A stretch of DNA of 64,000 nt from Nitrospirota bacterium (GTDB lineage Bacteria > Nitrospirota > Thermodesulfovibrionia > Thermodesulfovibrionales > UBA6898): NCBI GenBank assembly GCA_021783515.1, contig JAJXTV010000008.1, positions 1 through 64,000 of the forward strand. Direction: 5' to 3'. Every line of letters begins with the position of its first letter. Position 1 is the first letter of the stretch. The notes below the pieces were generated by a model. That model saw nothing but the letters and a program-made list of their open reading frames with translations. It was not told the DNA's origin and ran no database searches. A program made the position numbers and the translations under genes. Of the stretch, positions 61,599 to 64,000 are shown one piece after another.

Positions 61599-61865
61599 CT
61601 ACCTTACAGTCATAACCACGCCCCTGCAGCACGGTGCCGCTGTCGCCTTTCTGGTCGTCTTCTTCGCGACTTTCTTCGCGGTGGTTTTCTTTGCAGTCGT
61701 TTTCTTTGCAGTCGTTTTCTTTGCAGCGGTCTTCTTGGCCGCGGTCTTTTTCTTCGCCGCAGGCTTCTTGGCCGCAGGCTTCTTCTTCGCCGCAGGCTTC
61801 TTGGCCGCAGGCTTCTTCTTCGCCGCAGGCTTCTTCGCGGCCGCCTTCCTGATCGTCTTCTTCAT
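61599..61865 (-). CDS. Lys/Ala-repeat peptide with Cys-Cys tail, candidate RiPP precursor
   Basis: 88 residues, strongly basic. Residues 1-73 are an array of AAKKP/AAKKT units (histone-H1-like). The last 15 differ: A-T-A-A-P-C-C-R-G-V-V-M-T-V-R with Cys79 and Cys80 as the only cysteines. AAAGGAGGAGG precedes the ATG. Downstream, after a terminator, is the SPASM maturase; upstream is a TonB receptor. I read the repeats as a leader/spacer and the tail as the modified core. It could also be an ordinary H1-like DNA-binding protein, but the Cys-Cys tail argues against that. Confidence 0.7.
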   Translation of the reverse strand: MKKTIRKAAAKKPAAKKKPAAKKPAAKKKPAAKKPAAKKKTAAKKTAAKKTTAKKTTAKKTTAKKVAKKTTRKATAAPCCRGVVMTVR

Positions 61866-61918
61866 ATCCTCCTCCTTTGATAAGAGAGTATGCTATACCC
61901 CTGAAAGGGGCTTCCTAC

Positions 61919-63805
61919 CTAGAACTTGTACCGGACTCCCGCCTCGATCCACCGGTTCAGTCCAGGCGCCACACCATCGCTATATGACGAACCGTTGAGA
62001 ATGTTATGACCGGTGAAGAAGGCCTCCAGCGAGGTGTCGTTCTTCTTCAGGATCTCCTTTATCACGTTGAAATCCATCACGAAGCCGTTATACGTCGCCG
62101 CCCAGAACGAAGGGAGGTCCCACCAGAGATAATGGCCCTTCATCACCGCCCTCAAGCCCTTGCCCTCGTCATAGGAAAGAGACGTAGTGATGCCGTATCT
62201 TCTCGTCTCGTCGAACTCCCTCTCATCAGAGAAGTTGTCCAGCCTCACGCTCTCATAATGGGTGCCGGCCTTAAGCGTAAGGCCCTTCCATTTCTTCGTG
62301 ATGATCTCGAGCTCTCCGCCTATCGTCTTTTCCTTGCCGGCGTTTTCTACTGTCAGGAGGTCCCCCTCGAGGCTCTTATCGACTATGATATCGTTGATAT
62401 CGTGCAGAAACAAGGTGAGCTTCGCGCTCACGACGTTTGCGACATTCGCCTCAGCCCCCACTTGATAGGACCATATCTTCTCGGTGTTCAGGCCGGGGTT
62501 CCCGACAAAGCCGAAGCCAGGGTGATCAAAAAACGATGGGATCGCCGCATCATGGAAGCCCCTGCTCACGAGCGCCCTGAGAAGGAAATCTTTCGAAACG
62601 AGATAGGTAACTCCAAGACTGGGGCTGAAGATATCGCCTCCGAGGTTGGCATGGTCGAACCTCAGACCCGGGGTGATGGTCAGAGCTCCGAGCGATATCG
62701 TGTCGTTTGCGAAGAAGGCATATTTGTTCTGGTCTACAGACCCGTCAGGATAGAAATCAGCCTTTGCCGTTCCCGTCATCACATCCGTTCCCGCTACTAT
62801 ACTATGCGCCCCCGTCCTCCACGTGAGGCTGCCGCTGAAGCCGTACTTGTCGAATTTCGTGCCGGAATCGAAAATCGGCTCGTTCGTGCTGACCGTCTTC
62901 TCATACATCCCCTCATTATTGTTAAAAATCCATCCGGAGACATTAAGGTCAAGGTCCTTGCCGAACGATGTCTGAAGGGATGCCCTTCCGTAGATCTGTT
63001 CTAACTTATACGCATCGAACGCGTCATAGTCTATGAACAGCCAGTCCCACTGGACGCTGTCGTCCTTGTGGTAGAGAAACGAGAGATCGATCTTCGTCTT
63101 TTCTCCCGCATCGACCGTGAACTTCGAAAAGAAATTGTTATGATGGAAATAATGATCGCTTCTCAGTCCGTCGGAGTTCATCGCACCGCCATAGAGATAT
63201 GCGCCTATTGGCCCTTTCCTTCCGATAAGCTCGGCCCTGGCGTCGCTCGTATTTCTCTCACCGTACGATGCATAGGCGGTCCCGTGCATGTGATCTCCCG
63301 GGCCCGCCGATTTCGTGATGATGTTTATCACGCCTCCGAAAGAGGACCCCCACGTGGACGACGCAGGCCCCTTTATGATCTCGATCCTCTCTATCATTTG
63401 GACAGGCAGGATGCCGCTGGCGACTGCGTTGGATTCATTCTGAAGCGGCACGCCGTCGAGGAGGACCGCGACCCTCGCATATTCGGAGCCGTGTATGCCG
63501 ATACCTCCCTGTGCGCCAGGCCCGACATTGTCCGCGACCTCGACGCCTGTCACGAAATAGAGCGCGTCGGCGACGGTATGGGCGTTCATCAGTTCGATGT
63601 CCCTTGCGGTAACGACCTCGACGTTCTCGGCGACGCGCGAAATCGACTTGAGGCTCCTCGTCGCCGAGACGACCCGAAGCTCATCTTCCTTGAAATACAT
63701 GAGGAGAAAGTTGCGTTCTTCTTCGGACATTGCAAAGGCGGCTGACGAAAGGTGAGTGAGAATGAGGACGACCAACAGAACCAGCGCGGGCCTACTGAAA
63801 GACAT
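61919..63805 (-). CDS. TonB-dependent outer-membrane receptor
   Basis: 628 residues. Signal peptide to about residue 25, then a DELRVVSATRS TonB-box-like region, plug domain (SISRVAENVEVVTARDIELMN, VAVLLDGVP, IERIEIIKGPASSTWGSSF) and a 22-strand-type barrel ending in the aromatic VRYKF. Typical of colicin I/cobalamin-like receptors for siderophores, vitamins or metal-peptide complexes. It is 53 nt upstream of the Lys/Ala-repeat peptide on the same strand. Promoter at 63893-63922. Confidence 0.94.
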   Translation of the reverse strand: MSFSRPALVLLVVLILTHLSSAAFAMSEEERNFLLMYFKEDELRVVSATRSLKSISRVAENVEVVTARDIELMNAHTVADALYFVTGVEVADNVGPGAQGGIGIHGSEYARVAVLLDGVPLQNESNAVASGILPVQMIERIEIIKGPASSTWGSSFGGVINIITKSAGPGDHMHGTAYASYGERNTSDARAELIGRKGPIGAYLYGGAMNSDGLRSDHYFHHNNFFSKFTVDAGEKTKIDLSFLYHKDDSVQWDWLFIDYDAFDAYKLEQIYGRASLQTSFGKDLDLNVSGWIFNNNEGMYEKTVSTNEPIFDSGTKFDKYGFSGSLTWRTGAHSIVAGTDVMTGTAKADFYPDGSVDQNKYAFFANDTISLGALTITPGLRFDHANLGGDIFSPSLGVTYLVSKDFLLRALVSRGFHDAAIPSFFDHPGFGFVGNPGLNTEKIWSYQVGAEANVANVVSAKLTLFLHDINDIIVDKSLEGDLLTVENAGKEKTIGGELEIITKKWKGLTLKAGTHYESVRLDNFSDEREFDETRRYGITTSLSYDEGKGLRAVMKGHYLWWDLPSFWAATYNGFVMDFNVIKEILKKNDTSLEAFFTGHNILNGSSYSDGVAPGLNRWIEAGVRYKF

Positions 63806-63892
63806 ATCGTCGAATCCTCCCGAAAGTTAGTGCGAGAATCTCTATCTGAATTTTGTTCTGTCTTTTCAATGGTCGCATTTTCAATTTTACAA

Positions 63893-63922
63893 AGTATATT
63901 CTAATCTAATGTCGCATGTCCA
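63893..63922 (-). promoter_or_regulatory. Promoter of the TonB receptor cassette
   Basis: Minus strand TGGACA (63922-63917), 18-nt spacer, TATACT (63898-63893). Leader about 80 nt with GGGAGGA before the ATG at 63805. No obvious Fur- or riboswitch-like element seen. Confidence 0.65.
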
Positions 63923-63958
63923 GAAAAAAAAGATAAATAGGCGGCGACCTGTACGGCG

Positions 63959-63985
63959 AAAAAAAAAGGGCCGCACGTGCGGCCC
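63959..63985 (-). terminator. Terminator of a leftward unit beyond the window
   Basis: Perfect hairpin GGGCCGCACGTGCGGCCC (63968-63985) followed on the minus strand by nine T (63967-63959). It ends a transcript coming from right of the window. Confidence 0.9.
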
Positions 63986-64000
63986 TGCCCTATCTATCCC

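Noticed and set aside
61599..61865. Plain histone-H1-like chromatin protein as the sole reading
   Set aside because: The Lys/Ala repeats alone would fit, but the divergent Cys-Cys tail and the adjacent SPASM maturase favour a modified peptide; kept as an alternative only.

Overview
The window is a high-GC chromosomal segment from a Gram-negative, respiratory bacterium. Supporting evidence: a LolA lipoprotein carrier, a TonB-dependent receptor, a DUF3373 outer-membrane barrel, an octaheme c-type cytochrome, a CooC-type maturation ATPase, many c-di-GMP and two-component proteins, and an IPTL-CTERM sorting signal. The gene set suggests Nitrospirota (Thermodesulfovibrionia-like) or Desulfobacterota. 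This is inference; there is no rRNA or marker phylogeny here. Much of the sequence is ordinary housekeeping DNA, with three scarred or accessory stretches (about 22.9-26.0, 36.2-40.0 and 60.0-63.9 kb).

Layout. 0-3.5 kb: CBS protein, channel-like membrane protein, 5-formyl-THF cyclo-ligase, CooC ATPase, then a MITE-like repeat beside decayed toxin-antitoxin remnants and an intact RelB/RelE-type pair. 3.6-22.9 kb, mostly + strand: argD-argF; an HD-GYP response regulator overlapping a very large Rossmann/GAF/PAS/kinase/REC/GGDEF-like hybrid, then RNase J; uppP-ftsK-lolA; an ATPase/anti-sigma-like kinase, STAS and GAF-HD-GYP partner-switch set; tsaD; a TPR protein; a PAS hybrid kinase. 22.9-26 kb: a scar with a truncated DUF72 gene, half a tRNA-Leu, a degenerate REP-type transposase and an orphan LamG-like fragment. 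26-28.6 kb: SulP permease behind a palindrome and two chained micro-ORFs, and a periplasmic protein. 28.6-33.2 kb: NHEJ cluster (split LigD, two Ku). 33.4-36.2 kb: clostripain/PLC-like operon. 36.5-37.8 kb: AT-richer methyltransferase next to a decayed type I-E CRISPR locus (cas2 remnant, leader with an IHF-like site, two repeats, one spacer). 37.9-40.7 kb: HPF/cold-shock fusion, Met-rich repeat protein, tRNA-Ser, IPTL-CTERM protein. 40.9-45.4 kb: cytochrome and porin module. 45.5-53.5 kb: ftsH, ald, and an ABC exporter with membrane-fusion protein. 53.5-60 kb: DUF3108 protein, LuxR/amidohydrolase pair, and a binding-protein/kinase/sigma54-regulator operon. 60.2-63.8 kb: TonB receptor, Lys/Ala-repeat peptide with a Cys-Cys tail, terminator, and SPASM radical-SAM maturase.

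Two features stand out. The first is the 60.2-63.8 kb cassette, which looks like a radical-SAM peptide (RiPP) system. The second is a recurrent promoter design: a -10 hexamer lies 5-7 nt before a start codon (uppP, tsaD, ftsH, probably argD, the DUF72 relic, and small ORFs before the 20.9 kb kinase and the octaheme cytochrome). This suggests that leaderless transcripts are common in this organism.
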